Made by a program: the position numbers and the translations under genes. The notes below the pieces were generated by a model. The model ran no database searches. It saw nothing but the letters and a program-made list of their open reading frames with translations, and was not told where the DNA came from. Positions 44,321-51,805 of a DNA stretch of 64,000 bases are shown here, one piece after another (position 1 is the stretch's first letter; each line of letters opens with the position of its first letter). Source of the stretch: CAXXOK01 sp964640955 (GTDB lineage: Bacteria > Bacillota > Clostridia > Christensenellales > Aristaeellaceae); assembly GCA_964640955.1 (NCBI GenBank), contig CAZXJI010000003.1, positions 139,011 through 203,010 of the forward strand. Direction: 5' to 3'.

Positions 44321-44599
44321 TAACGTATGGCAAATTCCCTGTCGGAACGGCGTTGTTCCGGGGTCCCGCCGGCATTTAACCGGGGTTTGTCCGGAACATT
44401 TCACACCGGTATCCGTTTTTGAACCAGGTTGACTGGATTTCATTATAATGCTATCATGCAAACGGTCATTGAAGAGCACCCTGTTCGGGAGGCGGTCATC
44501 GAAACCGTTATTTCCGCCGGATTCATTCGAAATGCTCGGCGGGGTTAAAGGAAGCGAATAGCTATCCGACATCTTGCGAATCATCGGAATAGACGGGTT

Positions 44600-44878
44600 T
44601 TGGCAGCCATTCTCGCGCTCTTCCTGCTGGCTTTTGTCCTGACTGCCTGCGCCTATTCGATCGTCCATATTCATCATCATTGCACGGGTGACGATTGCCC
44701 GATCTGCCACAATATACGGGCCTTGTGGGCGTTGCTGACGGACATCGCCAGGGTCGCCCTTCTTGTCGGCGTTATCTTCCTTGTTCATTTTTCTCTCATC
44801 AGCTTTTCCGGGTATCTCCCCGGATCGATTGTCGCCCGTCTGTCCCCCGTGCGTCTGTTCGACCGTATGAATGATTGA
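44600..44878 (+). CDS. Small membrane protein with His/Cys metal-binding motif
   Basis: About 92 residues: a hydrophobic N-terminal helix, then VHIHHHCTGDDCPICHNI, a cluster of four histidines and three cysteines on the outer face, then a second helix and a short tail. The TTG at 44600 is the first recognised start codon. A strong AAAGGAAG at 44547-44554 lies four bases before an in-frame ATA at 44558, which would add 14 residues, so a rare ATA start is possible. It precedes other metal-linked genes (Cys-tailed SH3 protein, permease pair). It likely binds zinc, iron or copper at the cell surface (inference). Confidence 0.65.
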   Translation: MAAILALFLLAFVLTACAYSIVHIHHHCTGDDCPICHNIRALWALLTDIARVALLVGVIFLVHFSLISFSGYLPGSIVARLSPVRLFDRMND

Positions 44879-44986
44879 GCGCGCGGCGTGGTTCGAATAG
44901 AATAAAAAAAACCTCGGTGAAAACGGCTATGGTTCTCGCCGGGCAAAGCAGCGCCTGTTGATACGGAAAGAATAATGTTGTTCGCG

Positions 44987-45002
44987 GTTAGTCTGCTTTA
45001 AC
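44987..45002. promoter_or_regulatory. Near-exact GTTAG-N6-TTAAC operator
   Basis: GTTAGTCTGCTTTAAC, one mismatch from the dyad. It is the only notable signal in the 300-base gap 44879-45178 before the SH3-domain gene; a clear promoter was not seen. Confidence 0.6.
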
Positions 45003-45178
45003 CTTTCCTCCGACAGCGTGAAGAACCGGTCGCCCCTTAGGATTCCACGCTTGGATTCCAACGGCGAAGTACTCCGCCGGGCTTTTGCAGCGTTCCGCGC
45101 GCCCGCCTGTTTCATATGGCGCGTTTACGGCGTTTCGTTGCGCAGTTCCCTCTCCATTCCTGAATCGAGGTGTACGGC

Positions 45179-46207
45179 ATGAAAAAAACCTTCGCTTCCT
45201 TTGCAGCGCTGTTGATGGTATTCGCTTGTCTGGCCGGCATGGCGATCAGCGAAGAAGACGGTACGGATTCCTCTTCGCTTCTCACGGCGCAGGTGACGAC
45301 GGAAAAAGGCTTTCTCAACCTGAGGAAAAGCCCGGAGGAAGGCGCGTCCGTTCTGGGCCATATTCCAAACGGCAGTATCGTGACGGTGCTTTCACAGGGC
45401 GACGTTTTTTGGGAAATCCAGTATGACGGCACGCAGGGGTACGCAATGTGCCGGTTCCTGACGCTGGTCGATGCTGCCGCCGTTACGCCGGCTTCCGACG
45501 AAACGCCTTCCGCTGCGGCCGCGCCGCCCGCAACCGGGGAGGCCCCATCGTCCCCGGTCGACGGAGCCTCTTGCGATCCTGCGGAATCCGTAGCGCAGGT
45601 AACCACCGGACAGGGGCCCCTCAACCTGAGGAAGAGCCCGCAGAGCAACGCGACGGTCCTGGAACGCATCCCCAACAGAAGTCTGGTCGCGGTTCTTTCG
45701 CAGGGGGAAGAATACTGGGAAGTTCAGTACGGCGATACGCAGGGTTATGCGATGTGTGCTTTCCTGACGATGACGGATTACACGCAGGATGTGTTGAATT
45801 ATCGCCTGCTGTATCGCGGCAACGCGGGGGACGACGTGCTGGCGCTCAAAAACCGCTTGTTGGAACTTGGCTACTACCGTTCCGGATCAACGATGAACGA
45901 CCAGTATAACGAGACCTGCGTGGAACGGCTGAAAATGTTCCAGGAGCAGAACGGCCTGAACGTAGACGGTATCGCCAGCGCTGCGGTACAGGCAACCCTG
46001 TTTTCGGATAGCGCCGCGGTAAACACCCAGGAGCTCCCCAAGCCAAAGACGAGCGGTTATGTCATTGCGTCGTCGTCCTCGTCTTCCTCTTCCGATCCCG
46101 GATCGGATGATTTCGATTGGAACCAGTGGATGCTGGAACACCCCGGCGTTTGTCCCTGTTGCATGGGCAAAGGATGCGCATGCTGCAACTGGACCGGGAA
46201 AATTTAA
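45179..46207 (+). CDS. Secreted SH3/peptidoglycan-binding protein with Cys-rich tail
   Basis: Exported protein of 342 residues: a signal peptide (about residues 1-25, cut before EEDG), two bacterial SH3 domains (about 33-95 and 138-200, each with LNLRKSP and QGYAMC), a peptidoglycan-binding-1-like domain (about 208-275, DVLALKNRLLELGYY), a serine-rich linker, and a C-terminal CPCCMGKGCACC cluster. That tail resembles the zinc-binding CxxCxGxGxC repeats of DnaJ and probably holds metal. GAGGTG precedes the ATG at 45179. Location between a His/Cys peptide and a metal-linked permease suggests a cell-wall metal chaperone or sensor (inference). Confidence 0.75.
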   Translation: MKKTFASFAALLMVFACLAGMAISEEDGTDSSSLLTAQVTTEKGFLNLRKSPEEGASVLGHIPNGSIVTVLSQGDVFWEIQYDGTQGYAMCRFLTLVDAAAVTPASDETPSAAAAPPATGEAPSSPVDGASCDPAESVAQVTTGQGPLNLRKSPQSNATVLERIPNRSLVAVLSQGEEYWEVQYGDTQGYAMCAFLTMTDYTQDVLNYRLLYRGNAGDDVLALKNRLLELGYYRSGSTMNDQYNETCVERLKMFQEQNGLNVDGIASAAVQATLFSDSAAVNTQELPKPKTSGYVIASSSSSSSSDPGSDDFDWNQWMLEHPGVCPCCMGKGCACCNWTGKI

Positions 46208-46237
46208 CCGATTCACCGTTCGAGAAAGAGGCCAAAC

Positions 46238-47836
46238 ATGTTCGAAAGAAAAATACCGGTCTATACCGTTTGCGGTATAAGCGCGGAGCATTGTCTTGCG
46301 TTCCATCGGCGTTTTTGCAAGGCGAAGAACCCCTTATGGATTCGGTTTGGAAGCCGGTTTTCCCAAAACGAGACCCAGGCGGCCGACGTTTGCCGTTTTG
46401 ACGCAGGTACGACCTCCGCCGCGGCCGGGCAACGGATATCGGCGCTGCTGGCGCAGGGAACCTACGACGCCGTTTGGATCGACTGGAACGGCGATCTCCC
46501 CGTCGACCGGCTGGTAGCGATGGCCGAACAGAAGGATTTCAAACGTCTGTGCGTCCTCCGCAGGATCCTCTATATTGGCGACCGTCAGAACGTCCTGGAC
46601 GGGATGAACGAATCCGCCTTTCGCGCGCTGATCGCGCAGTGCGATCTGCTGGTCGTTGAGCACGGCGACCGCCGCACGATTCGAGAGTTCCATCATCTCG
46701 TGGCCCCGCTGCAGCCGAACCTGCGTATTCTGTCGTCGGAAAACGCCGCCGGCGTCGCCAGAGCGCTGGAGAAACGGGATAGGCGCCGAAGCCTGCAATT
46801 CGTCCTGCTCGTCGCCGTCATCGCCGCGATCTTTGCAGGGCTCGGACGCTTGAACTACGCCGCTTCCGACACGATGGCAACGTTTCTGGGCACCTATTTG
46901 CAGGCGCTTCCGTTCCTGGCGCTGGGCATTCTTCTCTCCTCCGCCATTCAGGTATTCGTTCCCGCCGATACGCTGCAACGCATTTTCCCCAAAAAGCTGT
47001 TCACAGGGATGCTTTTCGGCGTATTAGGCGGGTTTATGCTGCCGATTTGCGATTGCGCGTCGATCCCCGTGTTCCGCAGCCTGGTGCGCAAAGGCGTGCC
47101 GTTGCCCGCGGCGGTTACGTTTATGATCGCCGCGCCGATCATCAATCCCGTGGTGATGCTCTCTACGTATTACGCGTACGGCGGGAGCACGTCCATCATG
47201 CTGACGCGGATGGGTTTCGGCGTCGTGTGTTCCGTAATGGTCGGTCTGTGCTTTGCGATGGATAAAAAAAGCATTTTTCTTTCGGGGGCCGTAACGCCGG
47301 TTTGCTCCTGCTGCCAAGGCCATGCGCACGCCCATGCGGAGGAATGTGCTCCGGCCGATGCGGCCTGCGCGTGCGGGAGCGTCCCCATACACACGCACGG
47401 CAAGGAGAGCGTTTGGGAGAAGCTGCAGTCGTTGATCGCGCATTTTCAGACGGAGTTCTTCGAGGTGGTTCGCTTTCTGCTGTTCGGCATCGGCGTATCC
47501 ACCGTGCTGCAGCTGGCGATGGGAAGCCGGCTGATGAACATGCGCTTTTCAAACCTGGCCGTTTCCATGCTGATCATGATGGCGTTGGCCTTCTTCCTTT
47601 CCCTGTGCTCCTCCTCGGACGCCGTCGTGGGCAAAAACATGGGCGCCTCTTTGCCGATGGGCGCGGTGATGAGCTTCATGGTCTTCGGGCCGATGATCGA
47701 CGTCAAAAACCTGATCCTGATGGGTTCGAGCTTTACGAAGGCCTTCATGCTTAAGCTGCTGATCGTAACGTTCACGGTGAGCTTTGTTACGGTTTATCTG
47801 GTTTTCTCGCTGGGATTGGGGGCGATCCTGATATGA
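46238..47836 (+). CDS. DUF318/ArsP-type permease with N-terminal degenerate G3E-like domain
   Basis: Protein of 532 residues. The C-terminal part (from about 180) is a two-block membrane permease of the DUF318 (YraQ/ArsP_1) family with PICDCASIPVFRSL in the first block and CSSSDAVVGKNM in the second. Between the blocks is a loop rich in Cys and His (CSCCQGHAHAHAEEC). The N-terminal 170 residues follow the strand order of CobW/G3E GTPases (VYTVCG, YDAVWIDWNG, CDLLVVEHGD) but the GxxGxGKT P-loop is absent, so nucleotide binding is probably lost. AAAGAGG precedes the ATG. It overlaps the TIGR03943 gene by four bases; such pairs are associated with metal homeostasis. Confidence 0.82.
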   Translation: MFERKIPVYTVCGISAEHCLAFHRRFCKAKNPLWIRFGSRFSQNETQAADVCRFDAGTTSAAAGQRISALLAQGTYDAVWIDWNGDLPVDRLVAMAEQKDFKRLCVLRRILYIGDRQNVLDGMNESAFRALIAQCDLLVVEHGDRRTIREFHHLVAPLQPNLRILSSENAAGVARALEKRDRRRSLQFVLLVAVIAAIFAGLGRLNYAASDTMATFLGTYLQALPFLALGILLSSAIQVFVPADTLQRIFPKKLFTGMLFGVLGGFMLPICDCASIPVFRSLVRKGVPLPAAVTFMIAAPIINPVVMLSTYYAYGGSTSIMLTRMGFGVVCSVMVGLCFAMDKKSIFLSGAVTPVCSCCQGHAHAHAEECAPADAACACGSVPIHTHGKESVWEKLQSLIAHFQTEFFEVVRFLLFGIGVSTVLQLAMGSRLMNMRFSNLAVSMLIMMALAFFLSLCSSSDAVVGKNMGASLPMGAVMSFMVFGPMIDVKNLILMGSSFTKAFMLKLLIVTFTVSFVTVYLVFSLGLGAILI

Positions 47837-48603
47837 AGAGAGGCTTCAACGCCGCCCGGCTGGTGCAGGGTATCGGCACGGCTTTGACGGGTTTTGCGTT
47901 TTTATGGCTTGCGATGACCCGGTGCTATCAATACTACGTGACGCCGCGCACCTTGCCGTACCTGTATTTTGCCGCGGCGATGTTTTTGCTCACAGGCGCG
48001 TATAACTTTACGAAGCTTCACGAGGTAACGCACGTGCGGCGATATGCGCATCTGATCGTGTTGCTGATACCGCTCGTCCTGCTGGCCGCCTCCACAAAGG
48101 CGCAGGGCCTGTGGAACACTCCGTTTTTCCCCACGCCCGCCGAGAACGAGTTTAACGAACCGGCGCTGCTTGACGAAACGTATGCCATGCAGACTTCCGC
48201 TTACGCGGGCCATTTGATTCACGGCTACGACGGCAGAAACAAAACCATCACCATCATGGAAAACGAAACCTATTTATGGCTTGCCGAGATCTATCACGAC
48301 CCGACGCCTTTCCTCGGGTTTACGGTCCACACGATGGGGAAGGTGGTAACAAGCTCGGATTACCTTGCGGAGGGCTGTTTTTCGCCGATCCGGAAGCTGA
48401 TGACCTGCTGCGTGGCGGATATGTTCTCCATCGGGTTCACCTGCCAATACGACCCGCGGGATTCGCTCACAGACGGAGAGTGGGTATCCGTTACCGGCGT
48501 GCTGACCCTGGTGGACATGGAGGAATACACGCAGCTGAGGATCCTCGTGGATACGGTAACCCCCTGTTCTCCGCCCGACGAACCCTACGTGTATTCTTAC
48601 TGA
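47833..48603 (+). CDS. TIGR03943-family (DUF1980) permease partner protein
   Basis: Membrane protein of 256 residues, related to Bacillus YcgQ. Two to three N-terminal helices lead to an outer OB-like domain with the conserved IRKLMTCCVADMFSIGF cysteine motif and GEWVSVTGVL. The ATG overlaps the permease stop (ATGA), so the two are made together. DUF318/TIGR03943 pairs recur as a putative two-part metal or metallophore export/import system; mechanism is not established. Confidence 0.87.
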   Translation: MKRGFNAARLVQGIGTALTGFAFLWLAMTRCYQYYVTPRTLPYLYFAAAMFLLTGAYNFTKLHEVTHVRRYAHLIVLLIPLVLLAASTKAQGLWNTPFFPTPAENEFNEPALLDETYAMQTSAYAGHLIHGYDGRNKTITIMENETYLWLAEIYHDPTPFLGFTVHTMGKVVTSSDYLAEGCFSPIRKLMTCCVADMFSIGFTCQYDPRDSLTDGEWVSVTGVLTLVDMEEYTQLRILVDTVTPCSPPDEPYVYSY

Positions 48604-48860
48604 AACGGCGGCGCGCGCTGCTTCCGAATTTCGCACATCAAGCGGAAGGCTGCGATGCCGGTTCGCCTGGCGGTTCGGATGCGAAAAAAGCAGGCTATTG
48701 GGGCGGGAGCGCATGTCCGGGCGGGCTTCCGCCCTCCCGCGGTGCAAACAATAAGGCGGATCGGCAACCGGCTTTTGAAAAGCGCGCCCGCGTCCCACCG
48801 CTTGTTTTGGGGTCGTTCACGCCGTGCCGCCCTCTCAAGATAAAAAAGTGATCGAACGTA
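48604..48860. other. Non-coding gap
   Basis: No convincing gene. A GGGCGGGCTTCCGCCCTCCC hairpin lies near 48720. The frames that cross the gap are extensions of shadow frames from neighbouring genes. Confidence 0.5.
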
Positions 48861-48889
48861 TTGACAAACGAAAGAAATCTTGTTATGAT
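48861..48889 (+). promoter_or_regulatory. Promoter of the DUF3793-flavodoxin operon
   Basis: TTGACA (48861-48866), a 17-base spacer and TATGAT (48884-48889), followed by two exact operator copies. Confidence 0.85.
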
Positions 48890-48896
48890 GCTCTCG

Positions 48897-48912
48897 GTTA
48901 GAGATAACTAAC
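48897..48912. promoter_or_regulatory. GTTAG-N6-CTAAC operator, site 7
   Basis: GTTAGAGATAACTAAC, exact dyad starting seven bases after the -10, over the transcription start. Confidence 0.85.
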
Positions 48913-48978
48913 CTCCAGCTGGAGCCTATGGTTCCCTATGGAATGCCAAAGACGTCATTCCATTGATCACGGCCGTCT

Positions 48979-48994
48979 GTTAGCCCTGCCTAAC
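48979..48994. promoter_or_regulatory. GTTAG-N6-CTAAC operator, site 8
   Basis: GTTAGCCCTGCCTAAC, exact dyad in the leader, 82 bases downstream of site 7 and 57 bases before the DUF3793 start codon. Confidence 0.82.
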
Positions 48995-49051
48995 TTCGGA
49001 ACGCGCCAAGCGGCCGTGTGTAACACCGAGACGCATGTTACGAGGTGGCTC

Positions 49052-49609
49052 ATGAACCGTACGTTTGAGGAGTGCCTGATCGACCGATGCGCGCCGACGC
49101 TGGCCGGCGTAAAGCCCGGGAATCTCTTTTCCTTTTCCGGAGAAGAAAAAGTGCCCGAACTGTTGCGAATCTGGAACCGGCAGCTGTCCGACAAAGGAAT
49201 CCGACTGACGGCGTTGAGGCAAAAGGAGAATCGGCACCTGATTCTGGTCTACCGGCCGAAAGCGCTGCGGGCGATTCTCGAAAACCAGGACATCGTTCGC
49301 TTTCTGGATTCGCTCGGTTACACGGGATGCGGCGAGCCGGAGGAATTCCTGCGCGCGCTGGCGAGCCGAATCGAAAGCGGTTCCGGCTTCCCGCACGAGA
49401 TCGGCGTCCTGCTGGGTTATCCTCTGCACGACGTTCGTGGCTTCATTCAAAACAGGGGGGGAAACGCCTGCTGCAGCGGCTGCTGGAAGGTATACGACCG
49501 GCGGGAGGAAGCGGAATGCCAGTTCCGCCGGTACGACCTGTGCACCGGCATCTATCTGAAAATGTACCGGCTGGGGAAAAGCGTTATGCAGCTGACCGTG
49601 GTTGCCTGA
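49052..49609 (+). CDS. DUF3793-family protein
   Basis: Protein of 185 residues matching the DUF3793 family: an N-terminal catalytic-looking region (MNRTFEECLIDRCAPTLAG), LILVYRPKAL, a conserved GFPHEIGVLLGYPLHDVRGF segment and a CCSGCWKVY cysteine cluster. The ATG at 49052 follows GAGGTGG; the longer frame from 48938 would cover operator site 8. Families like this lie beside flavodoxin or iron-transport genes in Clostridia and have no known activity. Here it starts a two-gene operon with flavodoxin under double operator control, supporting a role in iron-limited metabolism (inference). Confidence 0.82.
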   Translation: MNRTFEECLIDRCAPTLAGVKPGNLFSFSGEEKVPELLRIWNRQLSDKGIRLTALRQKENRHLILVYRPKALRAILENQDIVRFLDSLGYTGCGEPEEFLRALASRIESGSGFPHEIGVLLGYPLHDVRGFIQNRGGNACCSGCWKVYDRREEAECQFRRYDLCTGIYLKMYRLGKSVMQLTVVA

Positions 49610-49634
49610 CGACGATCGGAGAGGAAAAACAAGC

Positions 49635-50066
49635 ATGAGTAAAATGGCAATCGTATATTGGAGCGGAACCGGCAATACGGAAGCGATGGCGAAAGGAATC
49701 GCGCAGGGCGCCGAAGAAGCCGGCGCACAGGTTGCGCTGCTGACGGCGGAGCAGTTTTCCGCCGAGCAGGCCGACGAATATGAGAAAATCGCTTTCGGAT
49801 GCCCTTCCATGGGAAGCGAAGAGCTGGAAGACGCGGTGTTCGAGCCGATGTTTACCATCGTGGAACCGAAGCTGAAAGACAAGCAAATCGCGCTGTTCGG
49901 CTCCTACGGCTGGGGCGACGGCGAGTGGATGCGCACCTGGCAAGAACGTTGCATCTCGGACGGCGCGAAGGTTTACGGGCAGGAAGGCCTGATGGTAAAC
50001 GGAGAGCCGAACGACGAGGCTATCACGGCATGTAAGGCATTCGGCAGCGGGTTCGCGAACAGCTGA
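49635..50066 (+). CDS. Flavodoxin
   Basis: Short-chain flavodoxin of 143 residues, a soluble FMN electron carrier. The phosphate loop YWSGTGNTEAMA, the aromatic FMN stack GSYGWGDGEWM and the CPSMG loop are intact. GAGGAAAAAC precedes the ATG at 49635. Flavodoxins classically replace ferredoxin when iron is scarce. Its control by a promoter with two GTTAG-N6-CTAAC sites is the best clue that this regulon answers to iron. Confidence 0.92.
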   Translation: MSKMAIVYWSGTGNTEAMAKGIAQGAEEAGAQVALLTAEQFSAEQADEYEKIAFGCPSMGSEELEDAVFEPMFTIVEPKLKDKQIALFGSYGWGDGEWMRTWQERCISDGAKVYGQEGLMVNGEPNDEAITACKAFGSGFANS

Positions 50067-50119
50067 ACAGGACCGCCGTACGCCTTCATGATAAAATCCA
50101 CTTTCTCCTTCAAAAGGGC

Positions 50120-50152
50120 AACCGCTGGGCAAAACCAGCGGTTGTTCTTTTG
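50120..50152. terminator. Terminator between convergent operons
   Basis: AACCGCTGG (50120-50128) pairs with CCAGCGGTT (50135-50143), followed by GTTCTTTT on the plus strand; a CCCTTTTG run follows on the minus strand. It ends the flavodoxin operon and probably the methyltransferase transcript. Confidence 0.8.
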
Positions 50153-50180
50153 GTCTTCTTTTACGCTCGCGGAAGGTTCG

Positions 50181-51641
50181 TTATTCCCGTTCCGCATTGC
50201 GGCAGGCAGCCGGTTCGATTTTCAGATGGATTATTTTAAGCGTCCTGAGCAGATCGGACGCCCGCATATTGGCAACCGTAGCCGCGCAAAGGCTGCCCCT
50301 CCGCCGGATGCAACGGTAAAACGCCCGGCACGCTAAAAGCTCGGTCCCGTTGGAAATGCGTTTGGCAAAACCGCGTGCGTTCCGAACGGAAAAATCCATC
50401 CGGGCTTCCCGCCGGTCCATCCGTTTCAGCATGAAACGGGCGATTGCGAGGCCCAGCGGAGAAACCGCGTCGAAGAGCAGCTCCGCCTCAGGAAGCAGGG
50501 CCAGATGGCGGGCAAAATCGGTCACCTGGCCTTCTGTGCAATAATGGAACAAACCGGACGCAACGACCATCACCGGTCCCTGCGACGCGCCGCGAACCGT
50601 ATCCAGCCAGCGATAATCGAACATGGAACAGGGAAGGTAACGGTCCCGCTCTTCGGGAGGGAAAAACGAGTTGCGCAGCGCCAGCACCTCCGGCAGATCC
50701 AGCTCAAACCAGAGCGCCTTGCCGTTGTCGTTGCGTTGATGCAGTGTTTCCAGCCCACAGCCGACGTTTACGATCGTTCCCGTCGGGTTTTGATGCAGAA
50801 AAGCCCGGATTCGTTCGTCCATGTTGACGGATCGAGCGGCGCTGGCCATCGCGGCGTACTCCGTCTGGCCTTTCATGTTGCGCACCTCCGGCGGCAGCCG
50901 GTCGAAAACCGAAAGCGCCGCCTGATCGCAAAAAACCTCCGGATGCGTACGTGAAATCTGTATGCGTCCCATCAGCGGAATATACAGCGTTTCGGATACG
51001 ACGCTCAGCGAAGCGCCCTCTTCCGCCTTTACGGCTACGGCGTAATCCATCGGGAAGGAAGCCCGTATCAGCTCCGATTCGCATACGGCAAATCCGTTTT
51101 CACCCAGAAACTGATGAAACGTCCGCTGCGTCCAGCGATGATAGGCGTGAAAACCGACGACCCCCATGATTCGGGAAAGGACGGCCGCTTTTCGGTTTTG
51201 CGCATGCACGAAGGTCGGCGCAATCAGGATACCCTTTTCCTTAAGCACGCGGCGTATTTCCCCAAGGACCTTCTCGGGCTCCGGCATGATGTGCAGGGCG
51301 TTGGCAATTATCACGACGTCGTAGCTTTCGGGCGGGAAGGGCAACTGCCTGGCATCTTCAACGGAAAAGCGTACGGTATCGATGCCCAGCCGCAGCGCTT
51401 TCTTTTTCGCGGCGGCGATCATGCCGGGGGCAAAATCGATCGCGTCGATCCGCGCATGGGCCGACGCGAGGCCGAGCGCCAGAATACCGGTGCCCGTGGC
51501 AACTTCCAGCACGCTGCTTTCCGCGCGGAGCCGGGGCGCGATGAGCGCAATGATGTCGCGGAAAGCCGGAAGGTCTTTGCGCATAAAGCCGTCATATATA
51601 CCGGCGCTACGGTTCCAGAAGGTGGCATCCTGTGGGATCAT
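50181..51641 (-). CDS. Fused double methyltransferase (class I SAM domain plus LCM/Tcmp-like domain)
   Basis: A 486-residue protein with two methyltransferase modules. Residues about 1-200 form a UbiE-like class I domain (SSVLEVATGTGILALGLA, IDAIDFAPGM, FPPESYDVVIIANALH). Residues about 210-486 match the leucine-carboxyl-methyltransferase-like family (IVNVGCGLETLHQR, WFELDLPEVLALR, VASGLFHYCTE). Both SAM loops look intact. It is monocistronic under a strong promoter with an exact operator at the start, so it belongs to the same regulon as flavodoxin. The substrate is unknown; a role in making or modifying a metal-chelating metabolite is possible but unproven. Confidence 0.82.
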   Translation of the reverse strand: MIPQDATFWNRSAGIYDGFMRKDLPAFRDIIALIAPRLRAESSVLEVATGTGILALGLASAHARIDAIDFAPGMIAAAKKKALRLGIDTVRFSVEDARQLPFPPESYDVVIIANALHIMPEPEKVLGEIRRVLKEKGILIAPTFVHAQNRKAAVLSRIMGVVGFHAYHRWTQRTFHQFLGENGFAVCESELIRASFPMDYAVAVKAEEGASLSVVSETLYIPLMGRIQISRTHPEVFCDQAALSVFDRLPPEVRNMKGQTEYAAMASAARSVNMDERIRAFLHQNPTGTIVNVGCGLETLHQRNDNGKALWFELDLPEVLALRNSFFPPEERDRYLPCSMFDYRWLDTVRGASQGPVMVVASGLFHYCTEGQVTDFARHLALLPEAELLFDAVSPLGLAIARFMLKRMDRREARMDFSVRNARGFAKRISNGTELLACRAFYRCIRRRGSLCAATVANMRASDLLRTLKIIHLKIEPAACRNAERE

Positions 51642-51667
51642 AATACCTCCGCAATTGCAATGCTCTA

Positions 51668-51683
51668 GTTAGATTGCTCTAAC
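51668..51683. promoter_or_regulatory. GTTAG-N6-CTAAC operator, site 9
   Basis: GTTAGATTGCTCTAAC, exact dyad directly after the minus-strand -10 of the fused methyltransferase gene. Confidence 0.85.
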
Positions 51684-51712
51684 ACTATACCATATACCTT
51701 ATGCGCTGTAAA
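51684..51712 (-). promoter_or_regulatory. Promoter of the fused methyltransferase gene
   Basis: On the minus strand TTTACA (51712-51707), a 17-base spacer and TATAGT (51689-51684). Confidence 0.82.
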
Positions 51713-51805
51713 CAGGCTTTCTTTCCGGTTTTCCATAATTCTATGAAGTCCTGAGCGTTCTTCGGATACCCTTTCCCTATGCACCCGCCGGCGCCGATTT
51801 CCGGA

